Shown in pieces: positions 24,337-35,652 of a stretch of DNA of 64,000 nt (positions are counted from its first letter, which is position 1; each line of letters starts with the position of its first letter). Both the position numbers and the translations under genes were made by a program. Under the pieces are notes generated by a model that ran no database searches, was not told where the DNA came from, and saw nothing but the letters and a program-made list of their open reading frames with translations. This DNA is from Ornithodoros turicata (Eukaryota; Arthropoda; Arachnida; Ixodida; Argasidae), in assembly GCF_037126465.1 (NCBI RefSeq), contig NC_088203.1:99324668-99388667 (forward strand). Direction: 5' to 3'.

Positions 24337-24611
24337 GTGACGAAGAAGTCAGTTGAGTTTGAGCTTGAATGCAATTTTCACCGCTTGGACGACGTCAACG
24401 ACTGGGTCAGCGGCTGCATTTGCTGTAACAGAGTTCAACAAAGAAGGAATGTCCCATATAACGTTGTCGACAACGGCGGAATCGGCAGCCATACAGTGCA
24501 AAATGTGGCCGCACGCCGGCTGCCTGCGCGATGGGCCATATATTGCGATTCAAGGGCCGGTCTCCAAGCCATAACATCATCCCTGGGAAGTGGCTGTACA
24601 CGGCGCACATA
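24337..24611 (+). pseudogene. Decayed LINE RNase H relic, unit 1
   Basis: WAIYCDSRAGLQAI at about 24534-24575 matches the third RNase H block of LINEs; frames shift elsewhere. Cut off by the palindromic MITE at 24612. Same relic in units 2 and 3. Confidence 0.6.
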
Positions 24612-25484
24612 CAGGGTGTCCCAGAAAACGTGTCATTGAATTATAATAAAAAAACTACACCACCTAGACTCATGCGGTCAACGGCATTTGTTCTTACTGG
24701 GTTTTTGCCACCTCCTCATGTGAATGTCGTGTGACGTAAGTTTATGTGAATTTTTGCGAGCTTAAGTCGGAAATTTGCCTAGTAAAGGTCACTTTTTTAC
24801 CCTACCAATGTAAAGAGCGTGTCTAATTTACTCAAATTAATGATAATTGACAGGGGTATTCAGGAGCTATGCCATCGGAAAAAATAGCAGAACATCATGC
24901 TCTACGGAGGTCGCACGAAATAGCGCACGATGAATTTTTCAGCGCAATCTTTGTCAGTCCGACGAAAGGAGGTTGGAAACCCAGCCCACCCCGGCATCGC
25001 AGAAAGAGATAACGCAGGCATGGCTTATCACGTCGGACTTTCGCCGGGATAATGCTTTCCCTCTCCCAATTTTAGGAACTGTTACTTTTTCTACTATCAC
25101 TCTGTCAGCTGGCTTCGGAACCTCCTTTCGTCGGACTGCGAGCGATTGCGCTCAAAAAGACAGCGCGCGTTATGGTCCGGTGCTCCGAAAAGCATGATCT
25201 TCGGCTATTTTTTCCGATGGGATAGCTCGTGAATATCACTGACAATAATTATGAATTCCAGTGAATTCGACACGCTCTTCATTTTGGTGGGGTAAAAAAG
25301 TGACCTTCCCTTGGCAAATTTCCGAGTTCAGTTCGCAAATACTTGCATAATTAAACTTGGGGTACATGACATTAACTTTACAAGGTGGCAAAAACCTAAT
25401 AAGAACAAATGCCGTTGACCGCATGATTTTAGGTGGCGTAGTTTTTTAATTATAATTCAATGACACGTTTTCTGGGACACCCTG
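24612..25484. mobile_element. 873-bp palindromic element, CAGGGTGTCCCAG ends, unit 1 only
   Basis: Arms of more than 300 bp; TA flanks (24610-24611, 25485-25486). Unit 2 has the empty site CCAATATACAGG. Close relative at 43984-44854. Confidence 0.8.
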
Positions 25485-26228
25485 TATACAGGATCTTAGC
25501 CTATAAAAATCTACCCACGCCGGCATGCAGTGCTCGCCAATAATTACTCAATGCAGGTGGCACATTGTGTTGCTTAAATATAAGACTCATAAGGACATTC
25601 AATCATGGTGAATATCGAAGTGATTGAGCACCGCAACGCAAAGTTATAGCGCAGAATGTGCGATTACCATAGTCAAAACAGCCAAGATGGCGGCCAAGGT
25701 TTGACGCAGCTCCCCGGACGGCGACGTGTCGCTTTTGCAGGCAGGGACGTCTTCGCGTAATGTAATTTCACTGCCTTTCAGTATAAGCAGACGATATCCG
25801 TTTTGGTTGTCGTCTGCTAATTACGTCGGCAATTTCGTTCCTCACGTTGCTCAATTCGGGAGCAATATACCGCTTGCGCACATGCACATTTCTCTTTGCT
25901 ATACTTATGCTGTTTTTGGTTGCAACCACAGACATAATAAACTTGTTATGACGGAGTTTTTCAGATGCTCCTTTCTCAACACTCCCCCTGCCGCATAGAT
26001 AAAGATTGCGACAAACCCAGTGAACCCGTTCACGCTCTGCGCATATCAATGAGATTCAAATAACGTGACACACATGAACACGGTCAAGCGTTACGACAAA
26101 CAGTATGACTGGAGATTGTCGAAGTGGAGTGATTATCAACTCATCGAACTCGAGGAATGACCCGATAACGAGCGAAGTTTTACCCGTCTTACTTACTAGA
26201 GTCCTTACGACAAGTGACACACCCGAGT

Positions 26229-26254
26229 CACGTGGTGACGGACTTCGTATAAAA
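26229..26254 (+). promoter_or_regulatory. Promoter of copy 2: CACGTG plus TATAAAA
   Basis: CACGTG 26229-26234 and TATAAAA 26248-26254, same spacing as in copy 1. Confidence 0.75.
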
Positions 26255-26326
26255 GGTGCGACATGGCTAGTAGCAGACAATCCCTCTTCTACTCTGAGCA
26301 GAAGTAGCTTTCAAGTCACAACCACC

Positions 26327-26814
26327 ATGAAGGTCCTGGTAAGCCCACGTACCCTGCACTAATGCCAATAAGCAGCCTAGACACTGCCATAGCGACAGTT
26401 GCAAACAGCACAATGTGTCCAGTACGAAGGGCAAGAAAGCCGGCAATCTAATGCGCCATTTTTATTTTACAGTGCATCCTCGTCACTCTTGCCGTCGCCA
26501 TCGCTGCTGTCAGCGCTGGTGGATACGGCGGCTATGGCCTTGGCTACGGTGGCTTTGGCGGCTACGGTGGTTACGGCCTCGGCGGCTATGGTGGATTCGG
26601 CAAGGGTTTCGGCGGTCTCGGCTACGGAGGTTACGGAGGTTACGGCCTCGGCGGCTACGGTGGATTCGGCAAGGGTTTCGGCGGTTTCGGCTACGGAGGT
26701 TACGGAGGTTATGGCCTCGGCGGCTATGGTGGATTCGGCAAGGGATTCGGCGGTCTCGGCTACGGAGGTTATGGCTTCGGCGGCTACGGTGGTTTCGGCA
26801 AGGGCTACTATTAA
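26327..26814 (+). CDS. Secreted glycine/tyrosine-rich repeat protein, array copy 2
   Basis: Exons 26327-26338 and 26473-26814; 117 residues. The exon layout, 134-bp intron, promoter and 3' UTR are nearly identical to the copy 5 kb upstream, so this is a recent tandem duplicate. Signal peptide is residues 1-19; mature protein is GYGG/GFGKGFGG repeats ending GKGYY. The differences from copy 1 that I can see are mostly silent third-position changes, plus Gly for the single Ser. An LINE RNase H fragment has inserted about 380 bp downstream of the stop, beyond the AATAAA, so the transcript should be unaffected. Structural (cuticle or cement) or glycine-rich antimicrobial function is inferred from composition only. 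Confidence 0.9.
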
Positions 26815-26888
26815 GTCACGCGCCTTCTGTACATGTCATCGTGCTCGTTGCAGCAACTGTAATATTATGTAAACATCTGTATACAAAA

Positions 26889-26894
26889 AATAAA
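26889..26894 (+). terminator. Poly(A) signal, copy 2
   Basis: AATAAA 75 bp after the stop codon, same context as copy 1. Confidence 0.75.
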
Positions 26895-27194
26895 CACGTC
26901 ACCAAAGAAACAAGTGTCGGTTACTTTGGTTTTGTTGAGGCCTAGCGAATAGAAAATGATTACGTATCCTAAGTTACGTATACGAAGGCAAGTTTTCCAG
27001 CCAACCTCATACCCAGCGCTTTTGCAGTTACTGTTTACGGCACAAGCCAGAAACGATGAAAGCGATACCAGGGAGGAAGCACACGACACTTCTGCTTTCC
27101 TTCTCTTTGGGCTTTGCTGTAAACAGTTTTCAACGTGCTCCTCTGGCTAGACGGCGCTGCGCTTTCAAAATGGCGACTTCCACGGAAAACCTGT

Positions 27195-28230
27195 ACACCC
27201 AGATATACACCGATGCTTCAGTCTCTCTAGTTGGGTCGTCTGCTGCCTTCTGCATCCCAGAGGATGGAGCTGAGCACGGCTTCAAGCTCCCTCTTATGTC
27301 ATCTGCTGAGGCCGAGGCATTCGCACTACTGGCCGCTTTGAGACATGTCTCCTCGTGTGCGCCCAGGGCCTGGTCGGTCCTCACTGACAGTAAAGTGGCT
27401 CTGGAGGCGCTGGCCTCTTACTCTGCCGCAGTCATCAGTGACACCTATACCACGATCATCGCCCTGCACTCTGAACTTGTATCACTGGGACACGAAGTGG
27501 TGTTCCAATGGATCCCGAGCCATGTCGGAATTTCAGGCAATGATCGTGCTGACGCTCTTGCTCGGCAAGCCCACGACGCTGAGCAACCAACTGTCTTTCC
27601 CCTTGCGCACTCTATGTGCCAGCTGAAAATCCGCCGCTTCACTGCCAACCGCACACAGCTCTTTCAGCAAGAAGCTATACGCACCAATGCCTTCCTGAAA
27701 TCCATTGACCCTTTAATGACATATGCTGTGCCTGGCCGCATCCCGCGCATCGAGGAATCGCTGATTCATCGGCTGCGGCTGAATGTGGCCCGAACTCCTC
27801 TCCTCCTATTTAAGATGAATCAGCACCCATCACCTCTTTGCCCAACGTGCAACGTAGAAGCCGATGTGCCACACATTCTCATTGCCTGCCAGCGGTACGA
27901 AGTCCACCGATCGAGTCTCCGGCGCCGCCTTGCTCATCTAGGCTACCGAGAGCTTTCCCTCGCGGTGCTACTTGGCCCTACCCAGCACGCTGAAGTCACG
28001 TCTGCGCTGACACGATTCCTTCGGGAATCTAAACTCCTGGGCATTCTCTGATGCGCAACGATTAGTGAAGGAGCTGTTACTTATTTATTTATTTATTGTA
28101 TTTTTTTTTATAATTTTCTGTACCCCAGCTGTTTTCTTCTGTTTGCTTGAAAGCATTAGGGAATAGCAAGCCCACACCGTGGCTAACCTTTCCCTTTCCT
28201 TCTTACTTTGCATTAAACATATCCCCCCCC
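27195..28230 (+). mobile_element. 5'-truncated LINE fragment with intact RNase H domain and poly(C) end
   Basis: Inserted in unit 2 of the array: units 1 and 3 read straight through the site (22146 and 33405 areas), and CCTGT borders it on both sides (27190-27194 and 28231-28235). It is open to a stop at 28049-28051; the ATG at 27056 lies in host flank, so that start is accidental. RNase H motifs are complete: YTDAS, SSAEAEAFALLAAL, LTDSKVAL, WIPSHVGI and GNDRADALA (Asp, Glu, Asp, Asp plus His). Further on is CPTCN...HILIACQRY, the Cys/His motif found near the C-terminus of RNase H-bearing LINEs. The 3' UTR ends in a run of C (28223-28232) instead of A. Reverse transcriptase is absent, so it cannot move on its own. 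Confidence 0.85.
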
Positions 28231-28466
28231 CCTGTGTATAGGAACATTACGCTCAGTTGTGCCGTGATGCAATGTCGCATCTCGGAGCACCCTTACAATA
28301 TCCCAGAGATTGCTGCTATGCCACTGGTCTACGTAAGACATTACGTACAGTACACATTGCCACAGTTGCCAGGCAGAAGAGGCAACGAGGCAAAATGGCA
28401 GGCTCGGTTAACAAGGAAATTACGAAAGAAAGAGATCGGTTTCTTCGTGTTATTCTAACAGTCCTA

Positions 28467-28771
28467 CACTCTAAGAAAAAAAGGGTGCGAAAAGGTGGTT
28501 AACATCTATAGTTACCACCTAGGTCAACATAGCGTCTGATAAAGGGTGTAAAATCAATTACCATACATGGAAATAGCTACAAAAGGGCGAAGGCCCCCCT
28601 GCGCCCCACCCAATCAGAAGCGGTAATCTATCATTCGTGGCAATAGTTGGCGGACAAGGTGCTATGCGGTGAAGTTTGAGTAGAACTTTGCAACCTTTTA
28701 GGCACAACATATTCGACAATAATTACCTCCTAAAAGGTGTAAATGCTCCACCCTTTTTTTTTCTAAGCGTG
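28467..28771 (+). mobile_element. CACTCT...GGTGGTAA MITE, unit 2
   Basis: Ends CACTCTAAGAAAAAAAGG and TTTTTTTTCTAAGCGTG, TA flanks. Same target site as the unit 1 copy, opposite orientation. Confidence 0.8.
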
Positions 28772-29102
28772 TAGAGTGTTGGTTGAACGGGTAAGCAGGC
28801 CCTACCCAGCTGCCAGTAATCCAGCCCGACCCAGGCCCCGCCGCAGGACCCTTCCTTACGCGTGACCGGCCCGGCATATTTGTATTGTGATCCGCTCACC
28901 ACATTTCATGCTGACAGACCGAACAGATTCACAATAGAAGGATACTCCTGTAAAACATGCACTACTGAAATGTCCAGAACATCTGGGACGGGCTCCTGGA
29001 AACAGGACTACTGATGGCGGCCGATCTTCACAGAGTACTGGTGCCAGTCCACATACTGGGGGTTTTATCTTATCTGTCCTGGATGCTTGGCTCTCTGTTA
29101 CA

Positions 29103-30352
29103 CACTCTAAATCGTTTTACACCTTAAAAGGTGTAAATCAAAATGTTCATGGCGCACACCTTTTAAGGTGGATTTTAACACCCTCATGGCAATTGGGGTG
29201 TAAAGGGTGTAACGCCGAATAAAACTGCTGGGTTTGTGGCAATAAGCTGGTAACTGTGTATTCACAATTACCAGCATATTGCGTATAATCACATTGAGGT
29301 CCATATATGTATGCACATCAAGATGATTAAATATGTGTGTAAACATGCACAGCCGACATACAGACAATCATATATGGCGTGGCAGCTGTGCATGGCAATG
29401 AAGCATGACAGCTGTATATAGCTTTTCGTGAAACTGTAGACCTTCTCATGAGCAGGCACCTCCCTCATATGCATGTTCATTACTTAGAAAGCTGCATTTA
29501 TTCGTTTCTTCAAGGCTTTGCAGTGTTGTACCCACAAATATCTAACCCCTGTAAAAAGCATTACGTTGTTCATTATCCGCGACTCATCATGTTTGGTCCT
29601 TTCCTATCTGTATGGTTGTACGCGTTTCCAAGGGAAACACCAGCATTTTAAAGATGTTGCTAGAAAAACTCGACATTTTAAGAACATAACCCTTTCATTA
29701 GCAAGAAGACATTAATTTTATCAAATGTATGTGTGGTCGCAGCCCTTCATCAGAAATGCCACATCTACTGATGGTTCCAAGGAGATTCACGCAGAATCTA
29801 TAGTCTATATGAAAAGTGCAGTTGATACTGATAACACATTTGCTGTTGGCTGTTGTTGCCAAATAATCTTCAGAGGAGGACTCACCCGTGTTCATTGAGA
29901 TTGCAGGCATACATGTTATTAACTCTGATACCATTTTTCTCATACAAACATTAACTACAGTTGAGTATGATGAGCACTATGATGTATTTGTTCTGTCTTG
30001 CAATGAGGAGCAACGTGTTTTAAGAAATTTAAGCACTATCTCAACAGATCTTCTAAATCTGCATGCATTACCAGATGGTAGACTTGTTGTAAATCCAGGC
30101 CATGCACTTTTGTAATGTAACTTCCTGTTTCCTGTAGTTGTATATATTTACTTTTGTTCATGTGAACGAAAACAAACATACTCCCTTTCTACACCCAGGC
30201 GACACACTATCACCATATTTCACTTGAGGGTGTAGTACACCAATGTTACACCCTCAGGAACTTCCAAAACAAAGTTGTAGGGTGTGAAAGGGGTGTGATC
30301 TTTGTTAATACACCTATTTTACACCTTTAAAGGTGTGAAACGATTTAGAGTG
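29103..30352. mobile_element. 1.25-kb CACTCTAAATCG-ended element, inserted only in unit 2
   Basis: Terminal inverted repeats CACTCTAAATCG / CGATTTAGAGTG followed by TTTTACACCT-type subterminal repeats. Flanked by CA on both sides; unit 1 has the empty site GTTACAGG at about 22994-23001, so the target duplication is the 2 bp CA. It contains a degraded coding remnant. Confidence 0.8.
29448..30115 (+). pseudogene. Degraded coding remnant inside the 29103 element, possibly transposase C-terminus
   Basis: At 29448-29630 one frame reads KHYVVHYPRLIMFGPFLSVW; the next frame continues FQGKHQHFKDVARKTRHFKN and LSLARRH (to 29715); after more shifts a third frame is open 29888-30115 (VEYDEHYDVFVL). The HYPRLI-FGP-W / KH-FK / FKN-LARRH pattern resembles, from memory, the C-terminal region of large uncharacterised metazoan proteins that I associate with CACTA/EnSpm-like transposons. 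That link is not proven. At least two frameshifts and one stop, so inactive. Confidence 0.45.
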
Positions 30353-30514
30353 CAGGTATACGCGACAAGGAGAAATCGCCAGGAAACTTATGCTTACGAT
30401 GTCGCTTAATGCGCACTGGGCATTTCGACTGGAAGGCAAAGGAAGGAATCGAGCAGTCGTTTCAGCTGTTCTCAAAATGGACTTTGAAAATAACCCAACG
30501 ACGTAAAAGAGACC

Positions 30515-30745
30515 GACTGGCAACGAATGTACGGGAAGCGAGAACGACCCGGCTACCCGGGTTCAACTCAGGGTGTCGGCTGCGCTGTCTGGAGTTTTCC
30601 CTGGGTTTTCATCAGACGCTTTCAGACATATGTTGGCACAGTTCCCTTAGAAGTAGGCCCAGGACGCACATTCCCCAGGGCGTCAGTCGTGACGTTGCTC
30701 AACTCTGTGAGGCCGACAACGGCGAGCCGTTGCACCATCCTGGTG
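30515..30745 (+). mobile_element. tRNA-derived SINE, unit 2
   Basis: Counterpart of the SINE at 23160-23395; its B box has decayed to GGGTTCAACTC. Confidence 0.65.
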
Positions 30746-31425
30746 TAAAAGGCACCAGGGTGTAAAAAGGTGGGAAGAGCAATTATCATATATCTAGGGT
30801 TCCGCGTTTTCCGTATTAATCGAAAAACCCCGAAAAACATACGCCGAGTAAATTTTCCCTCATTCGGTTTTAATCGAAAAATGCCGGGCACACAGGGACA
30901 TTCCAGGACATGCCCGAGATAAATTGCTGCACATGTCCAGCAAGTTGTTGATGGCGATCAGAATACCATACAGAAATACGATAGTTGTGAAAAATATCCG
31001 TGTACGTTTTGGTTAGCCGTAAAACGCCACCGAGGCGAACAACGCCATGTTGAATGAGCGTCGTGCGGAAATTACATTGCGATTTCGATTCGCCGATAAC
31101 TGCCGGGTAAACCATGTACATTCCAGGGAAAACACCGAAAAAAGCCGATTTCGTGAAAACCAATAAATATCGGAAAACATACGCCGAATCCGCCCAAAAA
31201 TAAAAACCGAGAACGCGGAACCCTACATATATCCAAGTTGCTACAAAAACGCGTACGCCCCCCTCGCTCACCGAATAAGAAGCGGTAACCCTATCATTCG
31301 TGGCAATGGTTGGCGGACAACGTGCTATGCAGTGAAGTTCTGTTTTGAGAGTAAGGTAGCAGGTAGAACTTCGCAACCTTTTAGGCACAACATATGCGAC
31401 AACTATTACCTAAGTTGTAAGTGCT
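30745..31425 (+). mobile_element. Truncated GGTGGTAA MITE split by a TAGGGTTCCGCG element (unit 2)
   Basis: Counterpart of 23392-23880. Carries the 30795-31225 insertion and shows the empty TA site (31364-31365) for the MITE present in unit 1. Confidence 0.6.
30795..31225. mobile_element. TAGGGTTCCGCG element, unit 2 only
   Basis: Ends TAGGGTTCCGCG / CGCGGAACCCTA with a perfect 8-bp duplication CATATATC (30787-30794, 31226-31233); empty in unit 1. An 8-bp duplication suggests hAT. Confidence 0.85.
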
Positions 31426-31612
31426 CCGCACATAGAACGCTCCAGCCAACCATCAGCCCGAGTGACATCGTTCTTTTGCCTGATTTTCTGAAAATGGCGG
31501 AGGGGGGGGGGTGCGTACGCCATTTTTGTGGCACTATGCAGTTCATAATTGCCACAACAATGGCGTACGCCCCACTTCCATCGAATTAAGGGAACGCAGA
31601 GCGTGCTATACG
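31424..31612. mobile_element. GGCGTACGCC MITE, unit 2
   Basis: Counterpart of 23880-24080; left arm carries a G run before TGCGTACGCC. Confidence 0.7.
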
Positions 31613-31856
31613 GTCACTATGGGCCGAGGCGACTGCCCTGATAACAGAACAACTCCACATCACCTAAATCTCTGTACGCGTGGTCATCACCCAGTAACTG
31701 AAGGGGCCAGACGAGTATGATCACTAACAATGCTATGGTGGTCGGTCCGTAAATTAATTTCTCTACCTGAGGATACTTCAGCGTTCCCCGAAAACTCTGC
31801 GCGGCAACCGTCGTGTCACGGCGCTGAACATTGAAGGGAGGCCATCTCAGAATGCG

Positions 31857-32115
31857 TGACGAAGTCAGTTAAGTTTGAGTTTGAATGCAATTTTCACCGA
31901 TTGGGCGACGGCAACGCCTGGGTCTGCGTCTGCATTTGTTGTAACAGAGTACAGCAAAGAAGGAATGTCCCATATAACATAGTCGATAACGTCGGAAATG
32001 GCAGTATGTGACCACTCGCCAGCTGCCTGCACAATGGGTCATATATTGCGATTCAAGCGCCGGTCTCGAAGCCATAACATCATTCTTGGGAAGTGGCTGT
32101 ATATGGTGCCAATAT
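31857..32115 (+). pseudogene. Decayed LINE RNase H relic, unit 2
   Basis: Direct homologue of the relic at 24337-24611, with more stops. It ends at the unit 2/3 junction. Confidence 0.55.
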
Positions 32116-32456
32116 ACAGGACATTACCCTATAAAACTCGACCCGCGCCGGCATGCAGTGCTCGCCAATTACTCAATACAGGTAGCGCACTGTGTTGCCT
32201 AAGTATAAGACTCGCTTCCCCTGCCGATAAAGGTTGCAACAAACCCAGTGAACCCGTTCACGCTCTGCGCATATCAATGAGATTCAAATAACGTGACACA
32301 CATGAACACGGTCGAGCGTTACGACAAACAGTATGACTGGAGATTGTCGAAGTGGAATGATTATCAACTCATCGAACTCGAGGAATGACCCGATAACGAG
32401 CGAAGTTTTACCCGTCTTACTTACTAGAGCCCTTACGACAAGTGACACACCCGAGT

Positions 32457-32482
32457 CACGTGGTGACGGACTTCGTATAAAA
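32457..32482 (+). promoter_or_regulatory. Promoter of copy 3: CACGTG plus TATAAAA
   Basis: CACGTG 32457-32462 and TATAAAA 32476-32482, same spacing as in copies 1 and 2; the base after TATAAAA is C rather than G. Confidence 0.75.
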
Positions 32483-32554
32483 CGTGCGACATGGCTGGTA
32501 GCAGACAATCCCTCTTCTACTCTGAGCAGAAGTAGCTTTCAAGCCACAACCACC

Positions 32555-33042
32555 ATGAAGGCCCTGGTAAGCGCACGTACTCTGCACTAATACCAATAAG
32601 CAGCCCAGACACTGCCATAGCGACAGTTGCAGACTGCACAATGTGTCCAGTGCGAAGGGTAAGAAAGCCGGCAATCTAATGCGCCATTTTTATTTTACAG
32701 TGCATCCTCGTCACTCTTGCCGTCGCCATCGCTGCTGTCAGCGCTGGTGGATACGGCGGCTATGGCCTTGGCTACGGTGGCTTTGGCGGCTATGGTGGTT
32801 ACGGCCTCGGCGGCTATGGTGGATTCGGCAAGGGTTTCGGCGGTCTTGGCTACGGAGGCTACGGAGGTTACGGCCTCGGCGGCTATGGTGGATTCGGCAA
32901 GGGTTTCGGCGGTTTCGGCTACGGAGGTTACGGAGGTTATGGCCTCGGCGGCTATGGTGGATTCGGCAAGGGATTCGGCGGTCTCGGCTACGGAGGTTAC
33001 GGCTTCGGCGGCTACGGTGGTTTCGGCAAGGGCTACTATTAA
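32555..33042 (+). CDS. Secreted glycine/tyrosine-rich repeat protein, array copy 3
   Basis: Exons 32555-32566 and 32701-33042; 117 residues. It begins MKAL instead of MKVL, a one-base change in the third codon; the rest of the signal peptide and the GYGG/GKGFGG repeats match copies 1 and 2. Intron is 134 bp (gtaag...ttttacag). The reading frame is intact, and the TATA box, CACGTG motif and AATAAA are all kept, so nothing suggests a pseudogene. Its upstream flank is shorter: the stretch around 25868-25975 of unit 2 is missing here, so conserved unit DNA begins about 320 bp before the ATG. Function is inferred as for the other copies. Confidence 0.9.
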
Positions 33043-33116
33043 GTCACGCGCCTTCTGTAAATGTCATCGTGCTCTTTGCAGCAACTGTAATATTATGTAA
33101 ACATCTGTATACAAAA

Positions 33117-33122
33117 AATAAA
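33117..33122 (+). terminator. Poly(A) signal, copy 3
   Basis: AATAAA 75 bp after the stop codon, same context as copy 1. Confidence 0.75.
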
Positions 33123-33531
33123 CACGTCACCAAAGCAACAAGTGTCGGTTACTTTGTTTTGGTTGAGGCCTAGCGGATACAAAATGATTGCGTATACGAA
33201 GGCAAGTTTTCCAGTCAACCTCACACCCAGCGCTTTAAACAGCCATTGTTTACGGCACAAGCCATAAAGGAGGAAAGCGATACCAAGGAGGAAGCACATG
33301 ACACGTGTGCTTTCCTTTTCTCTGGCTTGGGCTGTAAACAGTTTTCGACGTGCTCCCCTGGCTAGACGGCGCTGCACTTTCAAGATGGCGACATCCACGG
33401 AAAACTTCTGTATGGGAACTTTACGCTCAGTTGTGCCGTAATTCAATGTCGCGTCTCGTAGCACCCTTCCAATATCCCAGAAATTGCTGCTATGCCACTG
33501 GTCTGCGTAGGACATTACGTACAGTACACAT

Positions 33532-34310
33532 CAGAGCCCTGCACGGGCCGACTTTTCCGGGCCTGACCCACCCCGGGCGCATCGAAAAATGGCTCGACCC
33601 AACCCGGGCCCGAACCTTCATATTTTTATGCGATCCGACCCGGCCCGGTGACCCAGTGAGTAGAGCCCGGCCGGGCCCGACGTCTAACCAAATAGAGCCC
33701 GGCCCGGAGACTCGGCGAGTAGATCCCATCCTAGTATTTCCAGCCGTGACGTACGCGTTTCTGGCGCTTACCAAACAAATTTATAAGTAAATTTATAAGG
33801 AGAGAAGTCACGGCCACAAACATACAAGTGATGGCGGTTTAGCACCGTAACCGCACGAGACCAAATTAGATCCGTAACGCACGCGGTCATGGGCGTTATC
33901 GTTACACTGTCAAGTTTTTGCGGAGGTAGAGGATGCTGTCGACAAACTCTTTCTCCCGGTCCCTACCCCTCTCACCAAGCTTTCCCAACGTGATTGTGAA
34001 ATACGTGAGGACTGAGGAGCAATGTAAGGTGGCTTTGAGAATGTTCTAGAGGGTCGAATCATATAGTGTCCTTTGCTTGTCTTCGCAAAATGTTCACAGG
34101 AATGACGCAAGCGGATGATGATATGAACTAATAGATCTCCATTGTGTGGAAATAGCTGCGTGGCCCGGCCGGGCCTGACCCTCGGAAACATGTTTGTCGG
34201 TCCGGGCCCGGCCCGGCCCGTGGTGCCTGCGTATTTTGTCGGCCCGGGCTCTGCCCGGCCCGGAGCACACAGCCAATAACAAGCCCGGCCCGACCCCGTG
34301 CAGGGCTCTA
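33532..34310. mobile_element. hAT-type MITE, AGAGCCCTGCACGGG ends, unit 3 only
   Basis: Ends CAGAGCCCTGCACGGGCC and CCGTGCAGGGCTCTA with 8-bp flanks GTACACAT / GTACACGT (33524-33531, 34311-34318). Subterminal parts are dense in GGGCCCGGCC-type repeats. Units 1 and 2 have the site empty. Confidence 0.85.
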
Positions 34311-34592
34311 GTACACGTTGCCTAAACTGCTAGGCAGCTCAGGCAATGATGCAAAGTGGCAGGCTCGGTTAACAAGGAAATTACGAAAGAGAGAGATCGG
34401 TTTCTTCATGTTGTTCCAACAGCCCTACACTCTAACAAAAGAGCGAGTGAATAGGTGGTAAGTTATCATAGCTATATACTACCATATACTACCATAACCA
34501 TACTAGGTGGTAATGGTAACTATTGTTACCACCTAGGTCAACTTAGCATCTGAAAAAGGGTGTAAAAGAGTGGTAAAAGCAATTATTATATA

Positions 34593-35472
34593 CAGGGTGT
34601 CCACGCTAAGTGTGAACAGATTTTTTAAAAATATATATAACACTTTTTCCAAGATGAAATCAATTGCAATATAGCATATGCTGAAGGGCACTCCCTAGCA
34701 GGGCATTAGCAAAGTCCAAATGCAATGTCTTAATTAACTTTCATTATAAAAGCTACAAAGTTGTCCCAATGAGAACATATGTTCCTTTCGGTCACCTGAT
34801 ATCGTAGCCGTTTTCAGAGCAAAAATCCGTTCGATAGATCGCCCGCAAAAAATTCGTGAAGGAACGCCATTTTTTCTTTATTTTGTTCATTGCGCTTCAT
34901 AGAAGACGCGTATTTCCTTCATACCCAACGGGAGAGGGGGAAGGAGCACAGTGCTGCCTCATGCGTCGAAGATGAGCTTTAACTTGCGGAAACAAAACCA
35001 AAACAAATGTATCGGGTGACTCTATCGGAACAGGCCTTATCTTGGGTTGCATTTTCTGTTTCCTTTTAATATTTTTCCAGGACGGGAGAGGCGTTAGTGT
35101 GCTTTTTCTCCCTCTCACATTGGGGGTGAAAGAAAGACGTGTCTTCTAAGAAGCGCAATGAACAAAATAAAGAAAAAAATGGCGTTCCTTCACGAATTTT
35201 TTGCGGGCGTTCTATCGAACGGATTTTTGTTCTGAAAACGGCTACGATATCAGGTGACCGAAAGGAACAGATGTTCTCATTGGGACAACTTTGTAGCTTT
35301 TATAATTAAAAAGTTAATTAATGAAAGTTAATTAAGACATTGCCTTTGGGCTTTGCTAATGCCCTGCTAGGGAGTGCCCTTTAGCATATGCTATATTGCA
35401 ATTGATTTCATCTTGGAAAAAGTGTTATATATATTTTTAAAAAATCTGTTCACACTTAGCGTGGACACCCTG
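34593..35472. mobile_element. 880-bp palindromic element, CAGGGTGTCCACG ends, unit 3 only
   Basis: Ends CAGGGTGTCCACGCTAAGTG and inverse, TA flanks (34591-34592, 35473-35474). Its core (GAGAACATATGTTCCTTTCG, CTGATATCGTAGCCGTTTTC) is shared with 42494-43953 though the ends differ. Confidence 0.8.
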
Positions 35473-35589
35473 TATATCAAAATTGTTACAAAAAGGCGAA
35501 CGTCCCTCGCCCCACTGAGTCAAAAGCGGTAACCCTATCATTCGTGGCAATGATTGGCAGACAACGTGCTATGCGATGAAGTTCTGTTT

Positions 35590-35652
35590 TGACGATGCCC
35601 ACTTGAGTGCGGCCAACAACGGCAAGCTACCTCGACCCCCCCCCCCCCCCCT
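35590..35652 (+). mobile_element. SINE-tail fragment ending in poly(C)
   Basis: GCCAACAACGGCAAGC then CTACCTCGA and a run of about 16 C. A similar fragment at 36825-36875 (CCAGCAGCGGCAAGC, then about 14 C). Confidence 0.45.
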
